The notes below the pieces were generated by a model. The model searched no databases. It was not told where the DNA came from and saw only the letters and a list, made by a program, of their open reading frames with translations. Below are positions 43,256 through 52,900 of a stretch of DNA of 64,000 nt, piece by piece. The stretch covers positions 124,001 to 188,000 of the forward strand of contig JBFIES010000005.1 of NCBI GenBank assembly GCA_041603235.1, in the 5' to 3' direction. How positions within the stretch are numbered: position 1 is the stretch's first letter; each line of letters opens with the position of its first letter. The DNA is from Panacagrimonas sp041603235. Its GTDB lineage: Bacteria; Pseudomonadota; Gammaproteobacteria; Nevskiales; Nevskiaceae. The position numbers and the translations under genes were made by a program.

Positions 43256-44026
43256 ATGTCAGCACCCGCTGATTCGCCCATCGGGGTGTTTGATTCCGGC
43301 GTCGGTGGGCTGTCGGTGTTGCGCGCCCTGCGCGCCTGCTTGGCCGATGAGCGATTTATCTATTACGCGGACAACGCCTATTGCCCTTACGGCGGGCGCC
43401 CAGACCATGAGATTCAGCAGCGCGCTGAGTTTGTCTCCACGCAGTTGCTCCAAAAAAACTGCAAGTTAGTTGTCGTTGCCTGCAATACGGCGACGATCGC
43501 AGCAATTGCGGGTTTGCGCCAGAAACATCCCGATGTGCCATTTGTAGGCATGGAACCGGCCGTCAAACCGGCCTGTGCTCAAACCCGCTCCGGAGTTGTC
43601 GGGGTATTGGCAACCGGTGCCGCCCTGAGCGGCGACAAGTTTCTGCGGCTGGTCGCCGATCATGCCCGCGACGTTCGGGTGGTGACGCAGCCCTGTCCAG
43701 GGCTGGTCGAATGCGTCGAAGCAGGTGAGCTCGATGGCGCAAGGGTCCGCGGCCTGCTGGAGACCTATCTTGCGCCGCTGACCGCCGCCGGGGCCGATGT
43801 CATCGTGCTGGGCTGCACGCATTACCCTTTTCTGCGGCCCGTGATCGAGCAAATGCTCGGCCCGCAGGTCACGGTGCTTGACGCCAATGCCGCTGTTGCC
43901 CGCCAAACCCGGCGGATTCTGGACCAATTCGGCCTGCGGGCCGCTTCAGGAGGCGGCTCAACGCTGGAGATTCTCGCCAGCGGCGAAAGCGACGCTATCA
44001 AAGGGTTTCTCCCCCTGATTGACTGA
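43256..44026 (+). CDS. murI: Glutamate racemase
   Basis: This 256-residue cofactor-independent racemase supplies D-glutamate for peptidoglycan. PIGVFDSGVGGLSVLRAL opens the protein and YYADNAYCPYGGRP follows. The two catalytic cysteines are in VVACNTATIAA and VLGCTHYPFLRP. ATG 43256 (MSAPADSP) has AGG nearby; an in-frame ATG at 43232 adds eight residues and also has a purine-rich leader. It is downstream of sppA on the same strand. Confidence 0.95.
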   Translation: MSAPADSPIGVFDSGVGGLSVLRALRACLADERFIYYADNAYCPYGGRPDHEIQQRAEFVSTQLLQKNCKLVVVACNTATIAAIAGLRQKHPDVPFVGMEPAVKPACAQTRSGVVGVLATGAALSGDKFLRLVADHARDVRVVTQPCPGLVECVEAGELDGARVRGLLETYLAPLTAAGADVIVLGCTHYPFLRPVIEQMLGPQVTVLDANAAVARQTRRILDQFGLRAASGGGSTLEILASGESDAIKGFLPLID

Positions 44027-44047
44027 GAGTTGCGCGGCAGGCAACTC
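44027..44047 (+). other. Hairpin directly after murI
   Basis: GAGTTGC at 44027-44033 and GCAACTC at 44041-44047 pair around a 7-base loop, starting at the base after the murI stop. Only a few A/T bases follow, so termination would be weak or factor-dependent; it may mainly protect the 3' end. Confidence 0.35.
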
Positions 44048-44246
44048 GCAAAATTCGACCGCTTGATACTAATAATCGACTCGTGGGCCGCTTGCTGCCC
44101 AAAGCCGACCGTATATCGGCCGCCCGTCCGGTTCTGATCTTTAGGGGCGCAATCTGAACTCCTGATGAAGACGGCCACCGGGCCAACGACGTCGGAACCA
44201 AAAACAGGATCTCACCGTTAAGTCAGTATTCATGTGGAGTTTGGCG

Positions 44247-44960
44247 ATGCAAAAGCTGAATCGAATTTTCTGGATTGCACTGGTCGCCCTCTCCCTTGGT
44301 GCCTGTTCGGGTATCCAGCATCGGGCTTTCAACCCCACGGATCGTCAGGAGATCAAGACCATCGGCCTGCTCACCCCAGCGGTTCCGGATACGGTCTCAG
44401 TGAAGATGTCGGTTCATCCGGGTCAGAGTCTGGGAATGGTGGGCACGCTGATCGCCCGCAGCGACATGAATGACAAGAGTGCTGACTTCACTCACGCTGC
44501 GCAGGGCACCGGCTTTGTCTGCAGCAAGCGTTTCAAGAACCAGCTGGAAGCCGGCCTCAACGAGGCGGGATTCACCGTCAAGGCAATGAACGTGTCGCGA
44601 CCCACCGGTGGCTATGATTTCCTCAAGCGCTATCCCGCCGACGATGGCTCGGTGGATGCCTACCTTGACCTGTACTCTGACCTCGTAGGTTTTACCGCCG
44701 CGGGTGGAACCACGCCGTATCGACCCACCGTGCTGCTGCATGTGCGCCTGGTGCGAGCAAGCGATCACAAGGTGCTTTATCAGGATGCCATTGCCTACAA
44801 CGCCTTTGGCGACGGTAATGGCGCTGTCACCATCGCTCCGTCTCGCCAATACGAGTTTCCGGAGTTTGCGGAGCTGATGGCCAATCCTCTGAAGGCGCTT
44901 GAGGGGCTGCAATTGGCCATGCGCGCCACGGGCGAAGAACTGGCCCGCCAGCTTCGCTGA
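44247..44960 (+). CDS. Hypothetical lipoprotein
   Basis: This 237-residue lipoprotein has a clear signal: basic start MQKLNR, hydrophobic IFWIALVALS and lipobox LGAC. The mature part contains IKTIGLLTPAVPDTV, a central YPADDGSVDAYLDLYSDLVGFT and TPYRPTVLLHVRLV. It resembles uncharacterised periplasmic lipoproteins with a solute-binding-like or TPR-free beta fold, but I cannot name the family. ATG 44247 is preferred over ATG 44232 because GGAG lies at suitable distance. A second lipoprotein gene follows after 65 bases. Confidence 0.7.
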   Translation: MQKLNRIFWIALVALSLGACSGIQHRAFNPTDRQEIKTIGLLTPAVPDTVSVKMSVHPGQSLGMVGTLIARSDMNDKSADFTHAAQGTGFVCSKRFKNQLEAGLNEAGFTVKAMNVSRPTGGYDFLKRYPADDGSVDAYLDLYSDLVGFTAAGGTTPYRPTVLLHVRLVRASDHKVLYQDAIAYNAFGDGNGAVTIAPSRQYEFPEFAELMANPLKALEGLQLAMRATGEELARQLR

Positions 44961-45025
44961 ATTCGACGGACACGCCAGACCCGGATTTCTCTCAGGAGAC
45001 ATGAAGGCGCGGTAAGCTGTGCCAC

Positions 45026-45685
45026 ATGCTGAATCTTCGTTTCCTCCTGAGCGCAAGTCTGGTGATCGTCACGGTAGGTTGCGCGAGCCAGAGTGACATC
45101 AAGGTCAGAAGAAGCGAGGGCGGCCCATCGCCGGTCTGCGACAAGAGCTGGCAGGTGCAGGACGCCCCGGACCTTGAACTGGACCTGCCGTACGCAGAGA
45201 TTGTCGAGTTCACCTCCGCCAGCCGTTGTGTCGTTGAAGCTGCTGGCGCCGCTGTGACCTACGCGGCTTTCCGTCTTCCCGAGTATGTGGCGCCGTGGAT
45301 ACTCCGGGTGGAAAGCCACATTGATGGACGCAGCCTGTTTGCCCCCGAAATCATGTTGCTCAGTGCTGACAAGCGCGTGTTGCGGCGAGTCCGTTACGAC
45401 CGTTTCAGCCTGCGCGGTGCGCAATTGCAGACGACCGTGTTCTTCAACACCGACAACGCCGAAGAGCGCTATATCCTGATCCGCTCGGCGCCCAATGTCG
45501 CCGGGCGTGGAACCACGATGGTCGAATCGGGCTATTTCGTGGTCCCCATCATTGCCGGCCTGATTCCCTTGTTCTACATGCAGGGGACCGAGCGGGAGCG
45601 CGAATACGTGCTGTCGCATTCCGGTCTGGTGAGACTCTATGCCCGTTCGGAAAGCCCGCCCGTCCGGCGGCGCAGCGACTACTGA
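45026..45685 (+). CDS. Lipoprotein, possibly MalM-like
   Basis: This 219-residue protein has a lipoprotein signal LSASLVIVTVGC. The mature part, with PEYVAPWILRVESHIDGRSLFAPEIMLL and the following TTVFFNTDNAEERYILI, is reminiscent of the periplasmic MalM family (beta-sandwich, SxFAPxxxxL pattern). A hydrophobic stretch VVPIIAGLIPLFYM lies near the C-terminus, which is unusual for a periplasmic lipoprotein. The MalM resemblance is from pattern memory and is tentative. A MalT-type regulator gene lies 75 bases downstream. Confidence 0.55.
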   Translation: MLNLRFLLSASLVIVTVGCASQSDIKVRRSEGGPSPVCDKSWQVQDAPDLELDLPYAEIVEFTSASRCVVEAAGAAVTYAAFRLPEYVAPWILRVESHIDGRSLFAPEIMLLSADKRVLRRVRYDRFSLRGAQLQTTVFFNTDNAEERYILIRSAPNVAGRGTTMVESGYFVVPIIAGLIPLFYMQGTEREREYVLSHSGLVRLYARSESPPVRRRSDY

Positions 45686-45689
45686 GATC

Positions 45690-45716
45690 GCGGTCATGGG
45701 TAATGGAGGTGACCGC
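45690..45716. promoter_or_regulatory. Inverted and direct repeats before the MalT-type regulator gene
   Basis: GCGGTCA at 45690-45696 and TGACCGC at 45710-45716 form a perfect 7-base dyad with a 13-base spacer. The octamer ATCGCGGT also recurs at 45687-45694 and 45721-45728, 34 bases apart. All lie in the 75-base gap before the regulator start, so they may be binding sites for autoregulation. Confidence 0.4.
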
Positions 45717-45760
45717 TAGAATCGCGGTATGCCTTTGCAGCTGAGACATCCCCAAGCTCG

Positions 45761-48490
45761 ATGAGCGTTGAGCAGACATTTCAACCGGCCTATAAGTACG
45801 CGCACAAATTTTTTGAGCCGCGCGCGTTTGGCGGTGCAATCGATCGTGCAGGTCTGCTCGATCGAATGTTTGCCGATAACGCTGCCCGAGTGGTGTTGCT
45901 ACAAGGCCCGGCCGGACATGGCAAGTCCACGCTCATGCAGCAGGCCAATGCACGATGCCGCCAGCAGGGCATGGTCGTGGGCTGGCTCACTCTGGATGAA
46001 GCCGACAATGACCTGCGCAGGCTCGGCATGCATTTGCACGCGCTGGTTCTGGGTATGCGCGGTTCCGCCGGCGGCAATGCCGCGATAAGCGGCAAGCCAT
46101 CTGCGCGCAGCGTGCTGGAGGACAGTGGCTCGCGCGCGGACGGATTCATTGCCCATCTGCTCGAATTTGATGAGCCCGTTGCCTTGTTCCTTGATGACTT
46201 CCATGCCCTGAGCAATCGATCAGTGCTGAATTTTTTCAAGGATTTTCTGGAGCATCTGCCAGATCAGGTCTACGTGGTCATCGGTTCTCGAAGTGTCCCG
46301 GATATTGGTCTGGCGCGGCAGATGGTCAACAAGCAGGCGATCGTGCTGCGCGCTGAGGAGTTGCGCTTCTCAGCCGGAGAGGTCCGGGCGTTTTTTGCAG
46401 GCGAGCAGGATCTGGAAATCCGCGAAGAAGAGTTCCAGGCCATCTATCGCAAGACCGAAGGCTGGCCGGCCGCGCTTCAGTTGTTCCGACTGTCGCTGGC
46501 AAGCCCAAATGTGCGTGGATCACTGGTCGAGATTGATGCGCACCAACCGCGCGAGCTTGCCGAGTACCTGGCCGACAATGTGCTCGAACTCCAACCTCCC
46601 GAAGTGCAGCAGTTCCTGCTGCACAGCTCGCCACTGACCCGGCTCAATGGCGAGCTCTGCGATGAGGTTCTTGGGCGCAAGGATTCACAGCAGCTGCTGC
46701 AGCAGCTGGAGCGCTCAGGTCTGTTTGTGCGCAGCCTGGATGTTGAGCAGAACTGGTTCAGTTATCACGCGCTCTTTGCCTCCTTCTTGCAGGATCAGAT
46801 GCGCGAAGAAGATCCCGCGCAGCTCAAGAAAATTCATCATCGTGCGGCTGAGTGGTTTCTTGCACGCGGCCTGCACGAGCCTGCGATGGGGCATGCGGTG
46901 GAAGCCGGAAGCTACAGCCTGGCTGCTGATGTGCTCGATGCCTGGTCCAGCCGGCTGGTCGCACTTGGACACCTGATCACGGTAGAGAGCTGGTACGAAG
47001 TGCTGCCGCTTGATGAGGTGCGCACGCGCCCCGATCTGATCGTGAAAATCGCCTGGGCATTATGTTTTCTCAGGCGTCACCAGAAGCTCAAGCCGGTGGT
47101 CGCACTGCTGGAGAAACTGCCGGACCGCGAAGGTGCGGAAACCCGGCCAGATATCGTGCGATCAATGCTGGCCATGCTCGATGACAACATCGTCGAAAGT
47201 GGTCGCATCATCTCTCGTGTGGATGTGCGCAACTGCAATCTGGAGGGCTTTCGCGCGTTTGAGGTCGGCGCCGCTGCGAATCTGCATGGTTACCTGGAAA
47301 TGACGCGTGGCGAACTGGAAAGTGCCCGAGAAATTCTGTCGCTGGCGCGTGCCTATGGCGAAACAGCCAACGCCGGATTCAGTCTGGGATACTCCATCAG
47401 TACCTTCTGCATGAACCTGATCGTGCAGGGGCAGTTGCCTGAAGCCTTGAGCCGATTACGGCAGGCCTCGGATGAAGCCTGGATGCGCCTGGATGACTCG
47501 GTATCTTCTGCAGTGATTACCGCCTGCCAGATTCAGGCGCTCTATGAGTGCGGTGAGGTCAACGCAGCCGCCAGCCGTTTTGAGCAAGCGCGGGAGTCAG
47601 TGTCGAACTTCTCCATGCTTGATTACTGCGCCATGTCTTTCATTGTCATGTCCCGAATCTACGAGATGCGTGGGCAGCCGTTGCAGGCGCTTGAGATTCT
47701 GGATCAGGCTGACAGCATTGGGCACATCAGCCTGTGGCCACGCATGAACCGCGTCATTGCATGGGAGCGTGTGCGTCGCTTACTGATCCGTGGTGAGCTG
47801 GACAGGGCAAAAGCCGTTGCCAGCCGACTGGAGCCGGGTGATCAGGCGCTGCCGAAAAACTGGATCAGCTACACCGACGACACTGAAGGTGACGCCATAG
47901 GAGGCGCGCGGCTGGCCTTGCACTGCGGTCGCTGCGACGAGGCTCTGCTTGCGCTGGAGGCAGAACTGATTCTGGCCAGGAAGCAGGGCAGGGTCCGTCG
48001 ACAGGTGCGATTGCTGGTCCTTATGAGCCTAGCCCGAAGTCAGGACAATGACGGCGATGAAGCGCTGCGCAGCTTTACCGAGGCATTGGTGCTGGCGCGT
48101 GAAGCGGGATTTGTGCGCTGTATTCTGGATGAGGGGCCCATGGTGCTGCCGCTTCTGAAGGCCGCCCATGAATCCGCCGGAAAGGGCATCGGCGGCGGCA
48201 GCGATCCTGCAAGACTTCAGGCTTATGTCGGGCGGTTGCTGGATGCGGCTGGAGAGCCGGTAGGGAGCAGTCAGGGCGCCGACTTTCAGGTGCTGGAGCC
48301 GCTGACCGAACGCGAAAAGAAAATTCTGATCCTGCTGGCAGATGGAACCTCGAACGAGGAGATCGCGCGGCAGTTGTTCGTGTCGCGCAACACGATCAAA
48401 TTTCACCTCAAAAACGTGTATTCCAAACTCGCTGTCAACAACCGCCTGCAGGCCATCAATGCAGCGCGGGCAATGGGACTGGTGCCCTGA
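45761..48490 (+). CDS. MalT-type LuxR family STAND transcriptional regulator
   Basis: This 909-residue regulator has an N-terminal NTPase with P-loop LLQGPAGHGKSTLMQQA (about residue 50) and Walker B-like PVALFLDDFHAL. A winged-helix region and a long helical TPR-like sensor region (about residues 330-800) follow. The C-terminal LuxR helix-turn-helix is LTEREKKILILLADGTSNEEIARQLFVSRNTIKFHLKNVYSKL. Such proteins (MalT, AcoK-like) oligomerise on binding an inducer and ATP. The ligand is unknown. The gene ends at an intrinsic terminator, and short repeats precede its start. Confidence 0.92.
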   Translation: MSVEQTFQPAYKYAHKFFEPRAFGGAIDRAGLLDRMFADNAARVVLLQGPAGHGKSTLMQQANARCRQQGMVVGWLTLDEADNDLRRLGMHLHALVLGMRGSAGGNAAISGKPSARSVLEDSGSRADGFIAHLLEFDEPVALFLDDFHALSNRSVLNFFKDFLEHLPDQVYVVIGSRSVPDIGLARQMVNKQAIVLRAEELRFSAGEVRAFFAGEQDLEIREEEFQAIYRKTEGWPAALQLFRLSLASPNVRGSLVEIDAHQPRELAEYLADNVLELQPPEVQQFLLHSSPLTRLNGELCDEVLGRKDSQQLLQQLERSGLFVRSLDVEQNWFSYHALFASFLQDQMREEDPAQLKKIHHRAAEWFLARGLHEPAMGHAVEAGSYSLAADVLDAWSSRLVALGHLITVESWYEVLPLDEVRTRPDLIVKIAWALCFLRRHQKLKPVVALLEKLPDREGAETRPDIVRSMLAMLDDNIVESGRIISRVDVRNCNLEGFRAFEVGAAANLHGYLEMTRGELESAREILSLARAYGETANAGFSLGYSISTFCMNLIVQGQLPEALSRLRQASDEAWMRLDDSVSSAVITACQIQALYECGEVNAAASRFEQARESVSNFSMLDYCAMSFIVMSRIYEMRGQPLQALEILDQADSIGHISLWPRMNRVIAWERVRRLLIRGELDRAKAVASRLEPGDQALPKNWISYTDDTEGDAIGGARLALHCGRCDEALLALEAELILARKQGRVRRQVRLLVLMSLARSQDNDGDEALRSFTEALVLAREAGFVRCILDEGPMVLPLLKAAHESAGKGIGGGSDPARLQAYVGRLLDAAGEPVGSSQGADFQVLEPLTEREKKILILLADGTSNEEIARQLFVSRNTIKFHLKNVYSKLAVNNRLQAINAARAMGLVP

Positions 48491-48682
48491 GCACAAGGCT
48501 CGTCGTCGAGTCGCGCCGCGCCGCAGCTGTCATGGACTTGTAACTGCACGAAGATATGTTCGCCACCAGACAGATTGCTGTCAGAGGCGCGAGACAAGCT
48601 GAAAAATCAGCTCAGTGCCTCCGGCGCGCGCATCAGGTCGCTTTGCGCGCATGGTTCCGGTCACCTGCGTGACCTTACTTCA

Positions 48683-48709
48683 GGCCTCCGTAACAGGGGG
48701 CCCTTTTTT
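48683..48709 (+). terminator. Intrinsic terminator after the MalT-type regulator
   Basis: GGCCTCC at 48683-48689 pairs with GGGGGCC at 48696-48702 (one G-T wobble) around GTAACA, followed by C and six T bases. It lies about 190 bases after the regulator stop and just before the end of the convergent AraC gene, separating the two. Confidence 0.75.
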
Positions 48710-48726
48710 GTGTTGCGCCTGGTGGT

Positions 48727-49809
48727 TCAGTGCGCATCGCGCCTTGCCACGACCTGATTGCGTAATTGTCTGGGGGTAGTGCCGTTCTGCTTGCGGAAAG
48801 CCCGTGTGAACGCACTGTGCTCTGAGTAGCCGAGCAACATCGCAACGTCGGTGATCTGGAGTTTAGGATCACGTAGATATGAGCAGGCCAGTTCATTGCG
48901 CACCAGGTTGAGTTCCTGGCGAAAGCTGGTGCCAAATAATTTCAGGTTTCGCTGCAGGGTTCGCGGTGAATAGCCCAGCACCTTGCACACGGCATTGATG
49001 TCAGGCTCCCCGTCACGTAGTTGTGCCGCGACCTCTTTGCGAACCTGGGTGACAACTTCCTCCTGACTCGGCAGCCGTTGCAGAAGGCGCTCGGCGTGCT
49101 GTTCAAGAATCTGCTCCAGCGCAGGGTCGGTTCGTTTGAGCGCCCGGTCGAGTAGTTCATGGCGCAGACGGATGATGGGCTCGGGGCAGTTGAACCGCAC
49201 AGGACAACGGAAAAACGCTTCGAAGGGTCGGATGTCGTCCGGCGCCGGATGGGCAAAGTCGATGGAATGCGGATTGGCGTCACCCTGCATCACGCTGCGG
49301 CAGAATTGCACCATGACGGCGAATCCGGTTTCGCCAACCAGCGGGCCAGTGCGGTATTCGCTGATGTCCCACACCATCTCGATGGCGTCGCCGCATTCCC
49401 GTCGAGTCATGGGTATGGCGTCAAAAATCAGGCGCTGATATCGCTCCAGCCGCTGCAGCACAACGCCGAAACTCTCGCAGGCCCAGAGTAGATGGCCGAC
49501 CAGCCCTAGATGACGCGCGTTGACCATCTCGCCGAGTCGCAGCCCGATGAAGCGCTCATCCAGATGTTCGCCCGCGCGGATCAGCATCTGTTCCCACTGC
49601 TCGATGTCCACACGGTGTTCCTGATTCGGGTCCGCAGAGGGCCGTGGTACGCCCAGTACGGACTCCGAGTCCTCGCCGCGGCTCTCCAGATACTCATGGA
49701 GTAGCAGGGTGAATGCGGCTGGAACTGCACGTTGTTGGAGAGCTTCGACCATTGACTGTCCGCGATCCGATTGGCGCAAAGTGTCAATTTTGATGTCGGC
49801 GCTTGTCAA
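48727..49809 (-). CDS. AraC family transcriptional regulator, OruR-like
   Basis: This 360-residue regulator has an N-terminal arabinose-binding-like domain (about residues 25-210), with FIGLRLGEMVNARHLGLVGHLLWACESFG typical of the OruR/ArgR-type subgroup. The C-terminal double helix-turn-helix carries LGYSPRTLQRNLKLFGTSFRQELN and ITDVAMLLGYSEHSAFTRAFRKQNGTTPRQLR. It is divergent from the beta-helix/cytochrome gene with 159 bases between starts and is the likely regulator of it. The effector is unknown. Confidence 0.9.
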   Translation of the reverse strand: MTSADIKIDTLRQSDRGQSMVEALQQRAVPAAFTLLLHEYLESRGEDSESVLGVPRPSADPNQEHRVDIEQWEQMLIRAGEHLDERFIGLRLGEMVNARHLGLVGHLLWACESFGVVLQRLERYQRLIFDAIPMTRRECGDAIEMVWDISEYRTGPLVGETGFAVMVQFCRSVMQGDANPHSIDFAHPAPDDIRPFEAFFRCPVRFNCPEPIIRLRHELLDRALKRTDPALEQILEQHAERLLQRLPSQEEVVTQVRKEVAAQLRDGEPDINAVCKVLGYSPRTLQRNLKLFGTSFRQELNLVRNELACSYLRDPKLQITDVAMLLGYSEHSAFTRAFRKQNGTTPRQLRNQVVARRDAH

Positions 49810-49968
49810 GCCAAAGCCGTTGCCAGAGCAGACAATCTGACATGGCGAATCGCAGAGACCGCGCCTGCTGGCAGTTTTCAGCGATTCACCGCAAACCGGC
49901 GCGTTGCGCGCCTGAATTCGCCGTAGTTACCCCGCAAGCCATTTTTAGCCTTGAAGCAGGTGTCTCCC

Positions 49969-52900
49969 TTGAACATCCATACCTTGCCCCAGATTCTGCG
50001 CATCCTCCTGGCGACATCTCTGCTCAGCCTGATCGCGGCGTGTGGCGGTGGAAACCCGAATCCGCATGCCCCAGGTCCGGAAGTCGAACTGCCGGGGCCC
50101 AGGGACCCCGGAACCGGTGGTCCCGGCACAGGCGACCCCGGCACAGGTGATCCTGGAACCGGAGACCCCGGCACAGGCGACCCTGGCACAGGTGATCCTG
50201 GAACCGGAGACCCCGGCACAGGGGACCCCGGCACAGGTGATCCTGGAACAGGAGACCCTGGAACCGGTGATCCCGTTGATCCCGGTGATGGCGGCGGCCC
50301 TGCAGGCAGGACCTTCTTTATCGACGACAGCGTTGATGAAGAAGACAAGGCCCTGGCGGCGTTCTTCTCTGCGCGTAATGGCGACACGATTGAATTCGGT
50401 GAAGGCACTTTCGACCTGAGCACCACATTGGTCATGTCGCACAAGAGCAACATCACCATCAAGGGGCAGGGTCTGGACAAGACTGTGCTTTACTTCGAAA
50501 ACAGCAGCACGCCCGAGGGCCTGGCCCTGAGTCACATGGACGGCATTTTCATCGAAGACCTGACGGTGCTCGACACCCCGGGCTTCATGATCAAGATCTC
50601 CAGCTCCGATCACGTGACGATGCGCAATGTGCGTGCGATGTGGTCATCAGGCGACGGCGGCATGGACCCTGAAAAGCCGTCAACGCTGGACACCGAGTGC
50701 GTGCACGCCCTGTCTTTGCTGGACGCTTATGGCCGCTACACGGACGCCAATGGCAATGAACGGCGCTACGTGGTGGACAGCAGCAACGGCGGCTACGCGG
50801 TGTACCCCGTGCTGTCCAACAACATCATCCTGGACAACGTCATTTCCCTGGGTGCGTCCGATGCCGGCATCTATGTCGGGCAATCCAACAACGTCATCGT
50901 CAAGAACAGCGAAGCGCTGTTCAACGTGGCCGGCTACGAAGTGGAAAACACCGACAATGCCGATCTGTACGACAACGTGGCCCACTGCAATACCGGCGGC
51001 TTCCTGGTTTTTGATCTGCCGGGCATCAATCAGTACGGCGAGCGCACCCGCATCTTCAATAACTACACCGGCTATAACAATCAGGTGAACTTTGCGCCTG
51101 GCGGTATCGTCGCCATCGTTCCACAGGGTGTCGGCGTTCTGCAGCTGGGCTACGACGAAGTCGAGTTCTTCAACAACACCGTGGAATTCAACCGCACCGT
51201 TGGATACGTGACCGTCAGCCATGAGCTGGTTGAAGGCAAGCCGGTACATCAAGACAAGCGCATGGACCTCTATTCAGAGGGCGTCTACATTCACAACAAC
51301 ATCTTTACATCGAACGGACTCGCACCTCAGCCACCCTCCGAAGAAGCATTGATCTGTGCTGAAGAAGTACCCGTCATCGGCTCAGTGCCAATCCTCGGTG
51401 ATCTGCTTCCGGATGAAATCCTGTCCGTCCTGCCGTGTATTCCAACTGGCATCGACGATACGCATACCTCGCTGCTGCCCACACTGATCGTCATCAAGGC
51501 ACTGCAGGCGCTGGATGGCTACGGCCCGACCGGTGCGCACATCGTCTGGGATGGCATGTACGACGCTGAGCCCAATGATTGCGATCTCGCGCCCGAGTTC
51601 CAGAGCAAGGTCGATCACAACGGCAAGCCCGACTTCGATGGAAGCGATTTCCCGGCATGCCTTTACAACAAGTACAAGTTCGAAGACCCGACAGACAGCT
51701 CGACCCGGAAGCACCCGCTGTACTGGCATTGCTATCCCGATTCGGACAGGCCGGACGGAAATACCTTCTCCAGAGATGGTCGACCGTTCATGAACTTCCG
51801 CGACACGGATCCCTTCAATCCGCCACTGACCGACATCAGCGCACACAACTGTCCGCAACGATTCGGCAAGCAGATGGATCGGCTGCCGCCCGCGGTCGTG
51901 GAGCCCTTCGTGCCAGGTGTGAACGGTGGAGATACGCTGTCTGACGAAGAAGTGCTCGCCATCTGCGAAAACTTCAGCGGGCTTTCGGTCAACCGCGCAG
52001 CCCTGCCATACAACTGCCCGAAGCTGTCGCACTACAACCTGTTTGCCAACCCGACCGATCCGCGCAGCGGATTCAATGAAAGTGGCGTGCTCTTCGACCT
52101 GACTACGCCGCTGTTTTCTGATTACGCAAGCAAGTATCGCGTCCTGTTCCTCCCCCCGGGGCAACCCGCCACCTGGAACGAGGGCAGTAGTTCCATGCCC
52201 AACGCCACGCTGGATTTCCCGGTGGGGACCGTCATTGCCAAAACCTTCAGTTTCAAGAACGGCGCCGACGAGAACATTGTGGAGACGCGTCTGCTGATTC
52301 ATCGTGATGCGGGTGACGGCGAGAGCCTGTGGGAAGGCATGGCCTATCAGTGGGAGACCGACGCCAGCGGAAATCGCACCGAGGCCAATCTGGCGTTGTC
52401 CGGCGGCACCGTGCCTGCCAGCTGGAATTACCCGGACCCGGACCCGGCAATCGACAAGACCTACGTGGGCAGCACCAATGCCTACTCCATTCCGCACCCC
52501 AACCAGTGCGGCAGCTGTCACAACAACGAAGACCGTCAGGCCGGTGATGCACCGATAGGTCCGAAGGTTCGACTGCTCAACCGCCCGATGGACTACGACG
52601 GTGACGGGGCTCCCGACGCCAACCAGCTCCAGCGCCTGGTGAATCTCGGCTTGTTGCAGGGTGCTCCGGATCTGGGCGTCAACGGCCAGTTGATTGCTGC
52701 CAACGTGCAGCGCCTGCCGCGCTTCGATGTGCCGGGCGACGCCTTCAATATCCCGGGCGTGCAACAGAACCATCCGGCAGCCAGTGCCGAGCACAATACC
52801 GAACTGCGTGCGCGTGCCTGGCTGGAAACCAACTGCGCCCACTGCCATAACCCCAAGGGTCTGGCCAGTAGCACCGGCGTTTTCTTCGACGTCTTCCGCA

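Noticed and set aside
50107..50271. Regular short repeats, considered as CRISPR
   Set aside because: They are contiguous 15-base coding units in frame with no spacers.
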